Positions 17,455 through 27,889 are shown, counted from the stretch's first letter. The stretch is DNA of 64,000 bases from Microbacterium sp. UFMG61 (GCF_015354505.1 NZ_JACAFP010000009.1:98986-162985), one strand, 5' to 3'. Program-made: numbers and translations. Notes: generated from the letters alone by a model not told the origin.

Positions 17455-18399
17455 TCAGAGTTTGCGCAGCAGCACGCTCTCGACGCTGTGGTCGATGCCC
17501 TTGTTGAGCACCAGGCGGGCACGGTGCTTGGTCGGCATCACGTTCTCGACGAGGTTCGGCATGTTGATCTCGTTCCAATAGCCGAGCGCGGTCGTGATCG
17601 CCTCCTCATCGGTGAGGTGGGCGAAGACGTTGAAGTACGACCACGGGTTGGAGAACGCTCCCTCCCGGAGCGCGAGGAACCGATCGACGTACCACTTCTC
17701 GATGAGCGCGGTGTCGGCGTCGACGAAGATCGAGAAGTCGAAGAGGTCGCTCACGGCGACGTCGTTGGGTGCTGGCGGCGGCTGCAGGACGTTGAGCCCC
17801 TCGACGATCACGACATCGGGACGGCGCACCACCACGTGCGCATCCGGGACGATGTCGTACCGCATGTGCGAGTAGAACGGCGCCCGCACCTCGGCGGCCC
17901 CGCTCTTGACTTCGGTCAGGAACTCGATGAGGGCGCGGCGGTCGTAGGACTCCGGGAACCCCTTGCGGTCCATGAGTCCGCGTCGCTCGAGCTCGGCGTT
18001 GGAGTGCAGGAAGCCGTCTGTCGTGACGAGCTCGACCCGGGGGGTGCCGGGCCAGCGGCTCATGAGCTCGCGCAGCAGTCGCGCGATCGTGGACTTGCCC
18101 ACCGCGACGGATCCCGCCACGCCCACCACGAACGGAGTGGTCGTGTCGTCCTCCTGCAGGAACGAGCTCGTCGCTGCGCCGAGACGCTTCGTGGCCGTGG
18201 CATAGAGGCTGAGCAGCCGGCTCAGCGGCAGGTAGACCTCGCGCACCTCGGTGAGGTCGAGACGATCTCCGATGCCCCGAAGCTCGACGACCTCGGTCTC
18301 GGTGAGCGGCTGATCGAGTCCCGCGGCGAGCCGCGCCCATTCATCACGGCCGATCTCCCGGTACGGCGACAGGGGCAGCGTGGAGTCGGCGGTGGTCAC
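17455..18399 (-). CDS. coaA: Type I pantothenate kinase
   Basis: First step of CoA synthesis, 314 residues. P-loop [12 protein letters not shown] at residues 93-104; [17 protein letters not shown] and [26 protein letters not shown] are CoaA signatures; the end [19 protein letters not shown] is typical. Start GTG 18399. It is 53 bp upstream of glmS on the same strand and probably shares its transcript. CoA made here supplies the phosphopantetheine used by nearby AcpS. Confidence 0.96.
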   Translation of the reverse strand: MTTADSTLPLSPYREIGRDEWARLAAGLDQPLTETEVVELRGIGDRLDLTEVREVYLPLSRLLSLYATATKRLGAATSSFLQEDDTTTPFVVGVAGSVAVGKSTIARLLRELMSRWPGTPRVELVTTDGFLHSNAELERRGLMDRKGFPESYDRRALIEFLTEVKSGAAEVRAPFYSHMRYDIVPDAHVVVRRPDVVIVEGLNVLQPPPAPNDVAVSDLFDFSIFVDADTALIEKWYVDRFLALREGAFSNPWSYFNVFAHLTDEEAITTALGYWNEINMPNLVENVMPTKHRARLVLNKGIDHSVESVLLRKL

Positions 18400-18435
18400 G
18401 GATACATCGTAACGGGGCGGCGGTAGTGTCTATCC

Positions 18436-19374
18436 GTGCGCCTCGGAGTTCTCGACATCGGTTCCAACACCGTCCACATGCTCGCCGCCGACGTCCGCCC
18501 CGGCGGTCGCCCTCTGGCGACGACGAGTGACCGCAGCGTCCTGCGGCTGATGCGCTATCTCACCGACGACGGATCGATCTCCGAAGAGGGCGTGCGCGCT
18601 CTCGAGGCCGCCGTCGCGCAGGCCCGTCGCGTCGCGGAGGAGGAGCGGGTCGATGCGCTGCTCGCGACGGCGACCAGCGCGGTGCGTGATGCCAGGAACG
18701 GCGCCGAGGTCATCGCGCGCATCGAGGCCGCACTCGGCCAGCCTTTGCAGGTGCTCGACGGCGAGACCGAAGCCCAGCTCACCTTCCTCGCCGTACGCCG
18801 CTGGTTCGGGTGGTCAGCCGGCCAGCTGCTGCTCCTCGACATCGGCGGCGGATCGCTCGAGATCGCCGCGGGCGGCGACGAGCTCCCGGATGCTGCGGCT
18901 TCCGTCCCTCTGGGCGCCGGCCGGATGACCGTGCAGTTCCTTCCGAACGATCCTCCCGGCGAAGACGACGTGGACCGTCTGCGAGCGCACGCGACGTCCA
19001 CCCTCGCCGACGTCCTGCCGCGGTTCGGGGATCTGCCCCGACCCGATCACGTCGTCGGGTCGTCGAAGGCCATCCGCTCTCTCGCACGACTGGCGGGCTA
19101 TCCGATGCCCGGCTGGTCGGGCATTCAGCGCATGGTGCTGCCGCGTGAGACTCTCGGATCGTGGATCCCCCGCCTCGCCCGCATCCCGGCATCCGCTCGC
19201 CAGGAACTGCCGGGCATCACCGCCGACCGCACGTTCCAGATCGTCGCGGCCGCCGTCTCGCTGCACACGGCCATGACCGCCCTGAAGGTCGACGAGCTCG
19301 AGGTCTCGCCGTGGGCGCTGCGCGAGGGAGTGCTGCTCCGCTACATCGAGCAGCTCGGACAGCCGCAGGGCTGA
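18436..19374 (+). CDS. Ppx/GppA phosphatase-family protein
   Basis: ASKHA-fold exopolyphosphatase/guanosine pentaphosphatase family, 312 residues, close to the short actinobacterial Ppx1/Ppx2 form. The N-terminal GVLDIGSNTVHMLAAD is the phosphate-1 motif and LLLDIGGGSLEIAAG the phosphate-2 motif; ATSAVRDARNGAEVIARIE carries the catalytic-glutamate region. Start GTG 18436; a short gap to the divergent coaA holds both promoters. Whether it acts on polyphosphate or (p)ppGpp cannot be told from sequence. Confidence 0.88.
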   Translation: MRLGVLDIGSNTVHMLAADVRPGGRPLATTSDRSVLRLMRYLTDDGSISEEGVRALEAAVAQARRVAEEERVDALLATATSAVRDARNGAEVIARIEAALGQPLQVLDGETEAQLTFLAVRRWFGWSAGQLLLLDIGGGSLEIAAGGDELPDAAASVPLGAGRMTVQFLPNDPPGEDDVDRLRAHATSTLADVLPRFGDLPRPDHVVGSSKAIRSLARLAGYPMPGWSGIQRMVLPRETLGSWIPRLARIPASARQELPGITADRTFQIVAAAVSLHTAMTALKVDELEVSPWALREGVLLRYIEQLGQPQG

Positions 19375-19425
19375 TCCCGCAGGAGCGAGCGCCGGTGGCG
19401 CGCGCCGCCGCCGATGACGCAGAAG

Positions 19426-19489
19426 GCTCCCGTCACCGCCCTGCTCTCCAGCGACAGTGCGCGGGGAGAGGAGGACGGCAGACGGGAGC
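19426..19489. terminator. Bidirectional terminator-like hairpin between ppx and glmM
   Basis: Long imperfect inverted repeat with outer arms GCTCCCGTC / GACGGGAGC and an inner CTCTCC / GGAGAG pairing. It is the only structure in the gap between two convergent genes. Confidence 0.5.
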
Positions 19490-19503
19490 GTTCAGGAACG
19501 GCG

Positions 19504-20862
19504 TCAGAGGGCGAGGCGCTCGCGCACCACGTCGACCAGACGGTCGGCGTAGGTCTGCACGGAATCGGCATCCGCCGCTTCGACCATCACCCGCACGAGC
19601 GGCTCGGTGCCGGACTTGCGCAGCAGCACGCGACCGGTGTCGCCGAGCTCAGCTTCGACGGCACGCACCGCATCCTGCACGACAGGATCGGCGTCGACCG
19701 CATCCTTGTCGACGTCGCGGACGTTGATGAGCACCTGCGGGTACACGGTCATGACACTCGCGAGCTCGGCGATCGTCTTGTTCTGACGAGCCATCTCGGC
19801 GACGAGGTGCAAGCCCGTGAGCAGCCCGTCCCCCGTCGTCGCGTACTCGCTCATGATCACGTGACCGGATTGCTCGCCGCCGAGGGCGTAGCCGCCCTCG
19901 TTCATGTCCTCGAGCACATAGCGATCGCCGACGGCGGTCTGCCGCACGGTGATCCCCTGCTCGCGCATCGCGACGTGCAGGCCGAGGTTGCTCATGACGG
20001 TGGCGACGAGTGTGTCGTCGGTGAGGTGTCCGCGCTCTTTCATCGAGACCGCGAGGATCGCCATGATCTGGTCGCCGTCGATGACGTTGCCCTGAGCGTC
20101 GACCGCGAGGCAGCGATCGGCGTCGCCGTCGTGCGCGATGCCGATGTCGGCGCCGAGACGCACGACCGCCTCGGCCAGGTTGTCGAGGTGCGTCGAACCG
20201 ACGCCGTCATTGATGTTCCATCCGTCGGGCTCGGCACCGATCACGGTCACATCGGCCCCCGCATCACGGAAGGTCTCGGGAGACACGCCGGATGCCGCGC
20301 CGTGGGCGCAGTCGAGCACGACCTTGATGCCGTTGAGACGGTTGGGCAGCGATCCGAGCAGATGCACGACGTAGCGGTCCTCTGCATCGGAGAACCGGAT
20401 GATCCGGCCCACTCCTGCACCGGTCGGGCGCAGCTTCTCCCCCGCCATCGCCTCTTCGATGCGCTGCTCGACGATGTCGGGAAGCTTGACCCCGCCGCGT
20501 GCGAAGATCTTGATCCCGTTGTCGGGCGCCGCGTTGTGCGAGGCCGAGATCATGACGCCGAAGTCGGCATCACGGTCGGCGACGAGGAAGGCGAGTGCCG
20601 GAGTCGGGATGACCCCTGCCTCGAGCACGTCGACTCCCGACGATGCCAGACCGGCCGAGACGGCAGCGGTGAGGAAATGGCCGGAGACGCGCGGGTCTCG
20701 TGCCACGACTGCGGTGAGTCTCTTGCCCTCGGCCTTGCGAGCCTCCGCAGTACGGCCCTGGCCCAGGACGACAGCAGTCGCCTGGGCCAGGGTGAGCGCC
20801 AGGTCGGCGGTGAGGATGCCGTTGGCAAGTCCTCGCACGCCGTCCGTGCCAAAGATCGGCAT
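19504..20862 (-). CDS. glmM: Phosphoglucosamine mutase
   Basis: Converts glucosamine-6-phosphate to glucosamine-1-phosphate, 452 residues. Opens [15 protein letters not shown]; the phosphoserine is S108 in [15 protein letters not shown]; the Mg-binding loop DGDADRC and the C-terminal phosphate loop [14 protein letters not shown] are present. ATG 20862 is 14 bp from the rpsI stop on the same strand, so it is in the rplM-rpsI-glmM operon, a layout widely seen in actinobacteria. Confidence 0.97.
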   Translation of the reverse strand: MPIFGTDGVRGLANGILTADLALTLAQATAVVLGQGRTAEARKAEGKRLTAVVARDPRVSGHFLTAAVSAGLASSGVDVLEAGVIPTPALAFLVADRDADFGVMISASHNAAPDNGIKIFARGGVKLPDIVEQRIEEAMAGEKLRPTGAGVGRIIRFSDAEDRYVVHLLGSLPNRLNGIKVVLDCAHGAASGVSPETFRDAGADVTVIGAEPDGWNINDGVGSTHLDNLAEAVVRLGADIGIAHDGDADRCLAVDAQGNVIDGDQIMAILAVSMKERGHLTDDTLVATVMSNLGLHVAMREQGITVRQTAVGDRYVLEDMNEGGYALGGEQSGHVIMSEYATTGDGLLTGLHLVAEMARQNKTIAELASVMTVYPQVLINVRDVDKDAVDADPVVQDAVRAVEAELGDTGRVLLRKSGTEPLVRVMVEAADADSVQTYADRLVDVVRERLAL

Positions 20863-20876
20863 CGGAGCAGTGGACC

Positions 20877-21362
20877 TTAACGCTTGGAGTACTGAGGCGC
20901 CTTGCGGGCCTTCTTGAGTCCAGCCTTCTTGCGCTCCTTGACGCGAGCGTCACGGGAGAGGAAGCCGGCCTTCTTCAGGGTCGCGCGGTTGTTCTCCTCG
21001 TCGATGCCGTTGAGCGAACGAGCGATTCCGAGACGCAGCGCGCCGGCCTGACCCGAGGGGCCACCACCGGAGATGCGCGCGATGACGTCGTAGCCACCCG
21101 CGAGGTTCAGGATGGTGAACGGGTCGTTGATCAGCTGCTGGTGCAGCTTGTTCGGGAAGTAGTCCTCGAGCGTGCGGCCGTTGACCGTGATCGTTCCCGA
21201 GCCGGGGACGAGACGCACGCGGGCGATGGCCTGCTTGCGACGGCCGACAGCGGCACCCGGAACGCTCAGCACGGGGCGGGGAGCCGCCTCGACTGCTTCG
21301 GTCTCGGGAGTCGACGTCGAGAAGTTCTGGAGGTTTTCGGTGGTGTCCTGGATGTCAGCCAC
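20877..21362 (-). CDS. rpsI: 30S ribosomal protein S9
   Basis: 161 residues; the conserved uS9 domain starts at [18 protein letters not shown] and ends [12 protein letters not shown], whose C-terminal tail reaches the P-site tRNA. An N-terminal extension of about 35 acidic residues ([14 protein letters not shown]) is normal in actinobacteria. Start GTG 21362. It follows rplM by 27 bp, and GlmM is downstream. Confidence 0.97.
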   Translation of the reverse strand: MADIQDTTENLQNFSTSTPETEAVEAAPRPVLSVPGAAVGRRKQAIARVRLVPGSGTITVNGRTLEDYFPNKLHQQLINDPFTILNLAGGYDVIARISGGGPSGQAGALRLGIARSLNGIDEENNRATLKKAGFLSRDARVKERKKAGLKKARKAPQYSKR

Positions 21363-21389
21363 GAGTATGTCCTTTAAGTCTTACGGCGC

Positions 21390-21836
21390 TTACTGGGCGA
21401 CCTGGTCGAGGGTGTACGTCTGCGGCTGCTGCGCGGCGTGCGGGTGCTCGGCACCGACGTACACCTTGAGCTTCGACAGCTGCTGACGGCCCAGGCTGTT
21501 CTTGGGGAGCATGCCACGGATGGCCTTCTCGACAGCGCGGACGGGGTTCTTCTCGAGGAGCTCGGCGTAGGTGACCGACTTCAGGCCGCCCGGGTAACCC
21601 GAGTGGCGGTAAGCCAGCTTCTTCTGGAGCTTCTGACCCGTGAGCGCGACCTTGTCGGCGTTCACGATGATGACGAAGTCACCCGAGTCGATGTGGTTGG
21701 CGAAGGTGGGCTTGTGCTTGCCACGCAGGAGCGTAGCGGCGTGCGAAGCCAGGCGGCCGAGAACGACGTCAGTGGCGTCGATGACGACCCAGTCACGCTG
21801 GACCTCGCCGGCCTTCGGGGTGTAAGTGCGCGTCAC
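21390..21836 (-). CDS. rplM: 50S ribosomal protein L13
   Basis: 148-residue uL13, a primary binder of 23S rRNA. Conserved features are [28 protein letters not shown]'s first half, [25 protein letters not shown] and [10 protein letters not shown]. Start GTG 21836. It is the first gene of rplM-rpsI-glmM. The leader upstream (to about 22000) should hold the promoter; I could not assign boxes with confidence. Confidence 0.97.
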   Translation of the reverse strand: MTRTYTPKAGEVQRDWVVIDATDVVLGRLASHAATLLRGKHKPTFANHIDSGDFVIIVNADKVALTGQKLQKKLAYRHSGYPGGLKSVTYAELLEKNPVRAVEKAIRGMLPKNSLGRQQLSKLKVYVGAEHPHAAQQPQTYTLDQVAQ

Positions 21837-22013
21837 GATAGTGCTGCTTTCTTGTTCGAACGGAGAAGTTCGTGAATCCCACTCCGGGGTGGTTCTTCCC
21901 TACAGGGATGAACACGCCAGTGGAGGGCTCACGTTCGTGGCACTCGGCAGTCGAGTACCAAAGAGACAGCTTACGTCATGCAGGGCACGAACCCCAAACC
22001 GGACGGATGCCCC

Positions 22014-22682
22014 TCAGTCGAAGCGCGTCGTCACCAGGATCGGGCGATGATCGCTCAAGCCCTGCGGGAGGGTCGTCACCCGCTGGATCTCGAAGCCGAC
22101 CGAGGTCGCGAAGTCGTAGTGTCCGCGGAACACCCGGTACCGCGTGTAGGTGTGATCGTCGCTCATGGTGAGGGCGTAGCCGTGCTCACGGACCGTCTTG
22201 CCGAGGTTCTCCTTGAAGACCGGGTAGTTGTAGTCCCCCACCATCAGCTGGGGCAGCCCTTCGCCGAGGGTCGCGAGCTCGGTGAGCGCGGCGCGGATCT
22301 GATGCCGCCGCAGCGAGTTGAGCGCGGTCAGCGGCGCGGCATGGAACGAGGCGGCGATGAAATCCCGACCCGTGTCGATGTCACGCAGGCGCGCGCCGAG
22401 CACACGCTCGTGTGCGGGTTTGGCGATGCGATCGTGCAGCGACTTCTTCAGTCCGATAGTGCGGACATCCTGCAGATGGAACTCGCTCTCCCGGTAGAAC
22501 AGGGCGAGGCCGAGGCGGTTCCCCTGGGTCGCGTCGGCGAGCACGAGGTCGCTGACGCGGTCGGGCAGATCGGCGACATCGCATTCCTGCAGGCACAGGA
22601 TGTCGGGATCGTGCGCGTCGACGAGTGCCGCGAGCTCGCTCGCGGCACGATGCTTCTGGAGGTTGTAGGAGATGACCTTCAT
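22014..22682 (-). CDS. Endonuclease/exonuclease/phosphatase (EEP) family hydrolase
   Basis: 222-residue Mg-dependent phosphodiesterase-fold protein without a signal peptide. The catalytic set is visible: N7 (SYNLQKH), E33 (ILCLQECD), the GDYNYP motif and the final SDHRPI. Substrate unknown; members cut DNA, phosphoinositides or small phosphodiesters. Single gene with ATG 22682. Confidence 0.85.
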   Translation of the reverse strand: MKVISYNLQKHRAASELAALVDAHDPDILCLQECDVADLPDRVSDLVLADATQGNRLGLALFYRESEFHLQDVRTIGLKKSLHDRIAKPAHERVLGARLRDIDTGRDFIAASFHAAPLTALNSLRRHQIRAALTELATLGEGLPQLMVGDYNYPVFKENLGKTVREHGYALTMSDDHTYTRYRVFRGHYDFATSVGFEIQRVTTLPQGLSDHRPILVTTRFD

Positions 22683-22794
22683 CGGACCTCACGCTAGTCC
22701 GTTCGCCTTGGATTCCGGTGTCAAACGCCCGTCACCTCGGTGAACGGTAGCCCTCTCGCCTCGGTCAGCCGCTCCGCGCGCGGCTGAAGCCGAC

Positions 22795-23688
22795 TCACTC
22801 GTCGTATCCCCAGCGGATCCCCAGGATGCCGGGGCCGAAGCCGTGCCGCACGAGATGCACCGCCCCGTTGCGAACCGTTCGCAGCGCCGAGACGTACTCG
22901 TCCTCCGTCTCGAGGTACTCCTCGCACCAGCTCGGCGGGGCGTCGGGATGGAAGCGCACCCAGATCAGACTCTCTTTCGCCGGCCGTGACGTGGCATGCC
23001 ACGCGGACTGGCGTGGTGGATAGCCGGGCGGAAAGGTCTCGGTGAACTCGAACAGGGTCGTGCTCCCCGCGGTGATCGGCTCGTCGAGCGCGATCACGAC
23101 CCCCGACACCAGCCGGCCCGGATGCAGGTGCTCGCGATCGATCCGTCCACCCACGACATCCGAGATCGTCGACATCACATCGGTCTCGTCGGGCGCGACG
23201 TCGATCAGCGGGAGCTCGCGGATCGTGCCCTTCGTCGCCTGCACGAGCGAGCGCATCACGATCCTCTCGACCGCTCCGTCCCGTCCGACGAAGACCGTCA
23301 TGTGCGTCGAGAGGTCACGCAGAGAATCCTGCGGCGCCGCGCGCAGTGCGGCGAGCGTCTCCTCGGTCTCGCGCTGTTCGCGCTCCTCATCGAACGGCAG
23401 CCGCGGCGGCGCCACCGTTCCGAGTCGGCTCGACGGGAGGAGCAGCCTGCTCAGATGGCCGTGTTCCAGACCGAGGCGATCCTCGATGCCGTCCACGACG
23501 CTGAGCGACTGCGGCCCCTCCGGTTGACGGTCGCCCGATCGCCAGTAGCTCAGCGTCGCCATCGAGACCGGATTGCCGTCGTCTTTCAGCTGACTCTGCA
23601 GTCGTGCGAGCGTGATTCCCCGCTCGGAGATCGCAGCGCGCAGCGCCACGGCGAAGGCCGCCCCGCCCTCTCTCGTACGATCCGTCAC
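22795..23688 (-). CDS. XRE-family helix-turn-helix regulator
   Basis: 297 residues. The N-terminal 70 form a Cro/CI-type domain (ISERGITLARLQSQL, then VSMATLSYWRSGDRQPEGP). The remaining 220 residues are an uncharacterised ligand or interaction domain with several beta-rich stretches and no known motif. Start GTG 23688. It lies 13 bp after the membrane-protein gene on the same strand and may be co-transcribed with truA and that gene. Its targets are unknown. Confidence 0.75.
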   Translation of the reverse strand: MTDRTREGGAAFAVALRAAISERGITLARLQSQLKDDGNPVSMATLSYWRSGDRQPEGPQSLSVVDGIEDRLGLEHGHLSRLLLPSSRLGTVAPPRLPFDEEREQRETEETLAALRAAPQDSLRDLSTHMTVFVGRDGAVERIVMRSLVQATKGTIRELPLIDVAPDETDVMSTISDVVGGRIDREHLHPGRLVSGVVIALDEPITAGSTTLFEFTETFPPGYPPRQSAWHATSRPAKESLIWVRFHPDAPPSWCEEYLETEDEYVSALRTVRNGAVHLVRHGFGPGILGIRWGYDE

Positions 23689-23701
23689 AGTGCCTCCGTC
23701 A

Positions 23702-24967
23702 TCACTGCGCCTTCAGGGTTCCCTCGACGTCCGGATCTCCGGGGAACATCGTGTCGCGCACCCTCTGCCGCTCGCGTCGACTGCGTGGCGCGTCGGTCCA
23801 CCCGACCAGCAGTCCGAGGATGAGCAGCGCCACTGCGGCTCCGAGCACGACCTGCGTGTCCATGGCAGCCCAGTCCGCCCAGATCGCCCCCACTCCGAAG
23901 ACGATGCCCGCCGCCCCCAGAGCCGACAGCCCCAGCTGTAGACGCACCATCGCCCGATTGCCCGTGAGCAGAGGCTGAATGAGGCCGGTGTCGACGCGAC
24001 GGGGGTCGCCGTCCGCCACCCAGCGCGCAAGCGCGATCTCACGGGAGAACTGCAACACGAGTCCGGCGATCCACGCGATGAGACCGAGCGCTGCGCACAG
24101 CGCGATGGCCGCCCCGCTTCCGAGACTCAGCACGTCGATACCGTTCTCGATCGGCTCATCCCAGTACACCGGATCGCAGGTGCGGCACTGCTGACGCATG
24201 AACACCGACAGCATGAAGGCGCCCAGCGAGACGATGAGCGCGGTCACGAGGACACCGGCCACGCGGCGAATGCTGCGCGCGCTCGGTGTGACGAGCCATG
24301 ACGGCACGACGGCGGGCGCCGCCACGTCGCGACGCTCGGCATCCGCAGCGTTCGCGCGGGGCACTGCGTGCGTCCATCGCGCCTCGAGCCCCGCCATGAC
24401 CGCCGCATCACGCTCGCTCATGCGGGAGCCGAGTCCCTGCACCAGCACCGCGGCGACAGCGAGCACGACGAACACGGCGAGCGCGATCCAGTTCACCGGG
24501 TCGTCGCGAAGGTCCTCGGTGAAGAACACCGCGAGAGCCCAGATGCCTCCGAGACCCGCGAAGCACCAGAACATCACGGTGCCGGTCTTCTGCAGGTGCG
24601 CGGCGGGAGCCGACCTCAACTCGGCCCTCAGTGAGCTCTGCGCCACGCCCTCGGGGGTGTCGCGAGCACTCGCCTCCACCGCTCGGAGCGCAGCGTATCG
24701 TTCGGCGACGACGACGAACGGGACGGTGAGTCCGAGCACGGCGCCGACCAGCAGGATGACACCCATGCTCGCCCGGAACAGCGGATCGAGATCGACCTGC
24801 CAGTAGAGGGAGGACAGCGCCTCCTCTCCCACGATGCCGATCACGAGGATCGCGGCGAAGGCGAAGACCGTGCCGACGATCGCTCCGACGCAGGTGTCGA
24901 GGAGCGCCCGCCAGAACGACCACGCCGGGGAGGACACCTCGACGAACGACGCGTCCCGTGGGGTCAT
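23702..24967 (-). CDS. Multi-helix membrane protein of unknown function
   Basis: 421 residues with about eight hydrophobic segments, in pairs (for example LLDTCVGAIVGTVFAFAAIL and ASMGVILLVGAVLGLTVPFV near the N-terminus; VAGVLVTALIVSLGAFMLSV in the second half). A CXXC-like RQQCRTCDPVYWDEP segment sits in a predicted external loop, which could bind metal or form a disulfide. The ATG at 24967 overlaps the truA stop by 4 bp; the longer frame upstream lies within truA. I do not recognise the family. Confidence 0.7.
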   Translation of the reverse strand: MTPRDASFVEVSSPAWSFWRALLDTCVGAIVGTVFAFAAILVIGIVGEEALSSLYWQVDLDPLFRASMGVILLVGAVLGLTVPFVVVAERYAALRAVEASARDTPEGVAQSSLRAELRSAPAAHLQKTGTVMFWCFAGLGGIWALAVFFTEDLRDDPVNWIALAVFVVLAVAAVLVQGLGSRMSERDAAVMAGLEARWTHAVPRANAADAERRDVAAPAVVPSWLVTPSARSIRRVAGVLVTALIVSLGAFMLSVFMRQQCRTCDPVYWDEPIENGIDVLSLGSGAAIALCAALGLIAWIAGLVLQFSREIALARWVADGDPRRVDTGLIQPLLTGNRAMVRLQLGLSALGAAGIVFGVGAIWADWAAMDTQVVLGAAVALLILGLLVGWTDAPRSRRERQRVRDTMFPGDPDVEGTLKAQ

Positions 24968-25812
24968 GCGCTCGTGCCGTCCCGTCGGGCTCGTGTCTGC
25001 TCGGCGCGGGTCGACAGAAGATCGTCGGCCGGATAGCCCACCTCGATCAGGGTGAGCCCGCGCGCGGCGAGCACCTTGAACTCGCTCGTGCGAGTCAGGG
25101 CGTCGCGCAGCACGACCAGATCGTCGATGCCGAGGCGCCCCTCGCCCACTGCCGCGCACGCGCCGACCAGCGCGCGCACCATGCTGTGGCAGAAGGCGTC
25201 GGCCTTCACCTCCGCGACCAGCACACCCTCGGCGTCGCGTGTCCAGCGGTAGTCGAGCAGCGTCCGGATCGTCGTGGCCTCTTCACGCGGTTTGCAGTAG
25301 GCGGCGAAGTCGTGGAGCCCGATGAGCGTCCGAGCGGCCGCATCCATCGCCTGCTCGTCGAGGACTCCCCGGTGGCTCGTGGTGTCGTGGCGCCGCACCG
25401 GGTCATAGCCCGTCGACTCGTCCGCCAGACGATAGCGGTAGCGTCGCCAGACGGCCGAGAACCGCGCATCGAATCCGTCGGGTGCGATCGACGACCGGGT
25501 CACGGTCGCGTCGGGATAGGCGCCGAGCACCCCGCGCATGCGCCGCGCGATCGATGCAGCGGGGTCGTGCGGAGCCCGCCCGTTGCGCGACTCGATCCGC
25601 GCCCACTGCTCGTCGTCGAGATCGACATGCGCGACCTGCCCTGCGGCATGCACTCCTGCATCCGTGCGTCCGGCGACGACGAACTGCACATCCGAGCCGA
25701 CGATGCGGGCGAGCGCATCTTCGAGCGTCCCCTGCACGGTCCGCAGGGTGGGCTGCTTGGCCCACCCTCGGAAGTGGGTGCCGTCGTAGGCGATGTCGAG
25801 CCGGATGCGCAC
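24964..25812 (-). CDS. truA: tRNA pseudouridine(38-40) synthase TruA
   Basis: 282 residues. Starts RIRLDIAYDGTHFRGWAKQP; the catalytic aspartate is D51 in GRTDAGVHAAGQVAH; GLHDFAAYCK and FKVLAARGLTLIEVGYP complete the family pattern. Start GTG 25812. In many actinobacteria truA follows rplQ, but here it heads a short operon with a membrane protein and an XRE regulator. Confidence 0.95.
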   Translation of the reverse strand: MRIRLDIAYDGTHFRGWAKQPTLRTVQGTLEDALARIVGSDVQFVVAGRTDAGVHAAGQVAHVDLDDEQWARIESRNGRAPHDPAASIARRMRGVLGAYPDATVTRSSIAPDGFDARFSAVWRRYRYRLADESTGYDPVRRHDTTSHRGVLDEQAMDAAARTLIGLHDFAAYCKPREEATTIRTLLDYRWTRDAEGVLVAEVKADAFCHSMVRALVGACAAVGEGRLGIDDLVVLRDALTRTSEFKVLAARGLTLIEVGYPADDLLSTRAEQTRARRDGTSA

Positions 25813-25853
25813 GGATAAAGCCTAGGGCGTCACCGCGCGCAGTCCGAGCCCGA

Positions 25854-27395
25854 TCAGATGCCGCCGTCGATCGAGCGGATGAACTCGCCCGGCTCGTCGG
25901 GAACCATCACCTGCGTGTCGCGGTTGAGGCTTTCGCCGCGGAAGAACCGCTTCGACCGCGGGAACAGATACCAGAGGAACATCAGCACGAGGCCGAACGC
26001 CAGCGAGCCGATGCCGATCACGAACGTGCCGCCGATGCCGAAGAGCACCGTGTAGCCGTAGTCGACATCCCACATGTCGATCGCCGACTGCACGAACGCG
26101 CCCGTCAGCATGAGGCCGCCGAGCAGCGGGAAGAGACCCTTGAAGAAGAAGTCCCGTGCCGAGGTCGTGAGGTCCTTGCGGAAGTACCAGACGCACGCGA
26201 AGCCCGTGATGGCGTAGTAGAACGCGATCGCCAGACCGAGCGACAGGATCGAGTCCTGCAGGATGTTGTCGCTGATCAGCGTCATGCCGACGTAGTAGGC
26301 GGAGGCGACGACGCCCATGACGATCGTCGAGAACGACGGCGTCTTGTACGTGGGGTGCACGTCCTTGAACTTGGCGGGAAGAGCGCGGTAGACGCCCATC
26401 GCGAGCGTGCCGCGGGCGGTCGGGAGGATCGTCGTCTGCGTCGAGGAGACGGCCGAGATGATCACGGCGACGACCAGCACCCATCCGAACGGACCGAGCA
26501 GGCCGTCTTTGATGGCGAGGAAGAAGTCGTCCGCGTTGGCCTCGTTGCCGAGCCCGGTTCCGGTGTCACCGAGTCCGGCGTACATCATGGCCGCGATCGT
26601 GACGCCCACGTAGGTGAACAGGAGGATGACCGTGGTGAGCAGAGCCGCACGACCGGGGATCCGCTTCGGATCCTTGGTCTCCTCATTCAGGGCGAGGCAC
26701 GTGTCCCAGCCCCAGTAGATGAACAGCGCGAGCAGGATCGACTCGGTGAAACCCGACCAGGAGGTGAACCCGAACGGGTTGAGCCATTCCACGTCGAAGG
26801 GTGTCGGATTCGGCGCGGTGCCGCCGAAGAACTGCCAGAGGGCGGCGACCACGAAAATCGCCAGAGCCAGATACTGGATGCCGAGCAGGATGTTCTGGAT
26901 GCGCTCGCCGATCTCCACGCCGCGCCAGCTGACCCACGTCATCGAGGCGATGAACAGAACTGCGACCAGGATGATGCGCCAGTCGTTGTTCTCGAGGTCG
27001 AAGCCGATCAGCGACCAGAAGTACACCGAGGCGATCTGGGCGAGGTTCGCGAGGACGACCATGCCGGCGACCGCGACTCCCCACCCGCCCATCCAGCCGA
27101 CCCACGGTCCGAACGCCTTGGTGCCCCACGTGAACGTCGTGCCGCAGTCGGGCACCGCATTGTTCAGCTCGCGGTAGGCGAAGGCGATCAGGAGCATCGG
27201 CACGAACGCGATGATGAACGCGATCGGAGCCTGGGCGCCGACCGCCAGCACCACGAACCCGAGCGTCGCGACCAGCGAGTACACGGGAGCGGTGGATGCG
27301 AGCCCGATGACCGTGGATCCCCACAGCCCCAGCGAACCCGTTGCGAGCCCCTTGCCGTCGGGGCGTTCCAGATGGATCGGCGTCGTAGCTGACAT
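25854..27395 (-). CDS. APC-superfamily amino acid permease
   Basis: 513-residue secondary transporter with about twelve membrane helices. The N-terminal helix GSTVIGLASTAPVYSLVATL and PVYS/GTTFTWGTKAFGPWVGW segments are those of actinobacterial APC permeases; TM6-8 includes WGWDTCLALNEETKDPKRIPG, the conserved E-E-T/K loop. It ends in a polar tail. Substrate unknown: amino acids or polyamines are usual. Single gene, ATG 27395, read away from the HxlR gene. Confidence 0.88.
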   Translation of the reverse strand: MSATTPIHLERPDGKGLATGSLGLWGSTVIGLASTAPVYSLVATLGFVVLAVGAQAPIAFIIAFVPMLLIAFAYRELNNAVPDCGTTFTWGTKAFGPWVGWMGGWGVAVAGMVVLANLAQIASVYFWSLIGFDLENNDWRIILVAVLFIASMTWVSWRGVEIGERIQNILLGIQYLALAIFVVAALWQFFGGTAPNPTPFDVEWLNPFGFTSWSGFTESILLALFIYWGWDTCLALNEETKDPKRIPGRAALLTTVILLFTYVGVTIAAMMYAGLGDTGTGLGNEANADDFFLAIKDGLLGPFGWVLVVAVIISAVSSTQTTILPTARGTLAMGVYRALPAKFKDVHPTYKTPSFSTIVMGVVASAYYVGMTLISDNILQDSILSLGLAIAFYYAITGFACVWYFRKDLTTSARDFFFKGLFPLLGGLMLTGAFVQSAIDMWDVDYGYTVLFGIGGTFVIGIGSLAFGLVLMFLWYLFPRSKRFFRGESLNRDTQVMVPDEPGEFIRSIDGGI

Positions 27396-27495
27396 GTTCA
27401 GAACATAGGGCTACTGCGGTTATCGCGTCAATCCTTTTCTTTCCACAACGGAATTCGTGGAGACAACCGCAACTCGACGACGGATTTCGTCGGAG

Positions 27496-27861
27496 TCAAT
27501 CCCGGCCGATCATCCCGTCCGCATGATCGGCCACCCACTCGACGAGCGGCAGCATCCGCGCCATCAGATCGCGCCCGAGCGGGGTCAGACTGTACTCGAC
27601 GTGCGGCGGCACGGACGGGAAGGACTCCCGGCGCACGAGACCGTCGTCGGCGAGGGTGCGCAGCGTCGATGCCAGCATCTTCTCGCTGATGCCGCCGACC
27701 TCTCGACGCAGCTCACCCCAGCGGCGGGTGCCGTCGGAGAGCGACGACAGGACGAGCACTCCCCATTTGCTCATCACGTGGTCGAGGACCACCCTGGTGC
27801 TGCATCCGGGCTCGAAGATCTGCGGCGTCGACTCCCGGATCTGCGCATAACTAACCGTCAT
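27496..27861 (-). CDS. HxlR-family transcriptional regulator
   Basis: 121-residue winged-helix protein. The family's pattern is clear: an N-terminal Cys (FEPGCSTRVVLDHVMSKWG, C19), the helix-turn-helix region with ELRREVGGISEKMLASTLR and the wing VRRESFPSVPPHVEYSLTPLG. Many members use that Cys to sense redox or electrophile stress. It is divergent from an NAD(P)-binding oxidoreductase, and the gap holds an inverted repeat, so it most likely represses that gene and itself. Confidence 0.9.
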   Translation of the reverse strand: MTVSYAQIRESTPQIFEPGCSTRVVLDHVMSKWGVLVLSSLSDGTRRWGELRREVGGISEKMLASTLRTLADDGLVRRESFPSVPPHVEYSLTPLGRDLMARMLPLVEWVADHADGMIGRD

Positions 27862-27863
27862 GT

Positions 27864-27889
27864 AGGTACCTTACGTCAAAGTGGGTACC
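27864..27889. promoter_or_regulatory. Candidate HxlR operator
   Basis: Imperfect inverted repeat GTACCTTAC - GTCAAA - GTGGGTAC in the 94-bp gap between the HxlR gene and the oxidoreductase gene. It begins 3 bp upstream of the HxlR start codon, so binding would block the regulator's own translation or transcription start. Confidence 0.55.

Noticed and set aside
21837..22013. Ribosomal protein leader regulatory RNA before rplM
   Set aside because: I could not find the conserved pairing of known L13 leaders; only a weak, unassigned fold is possible.
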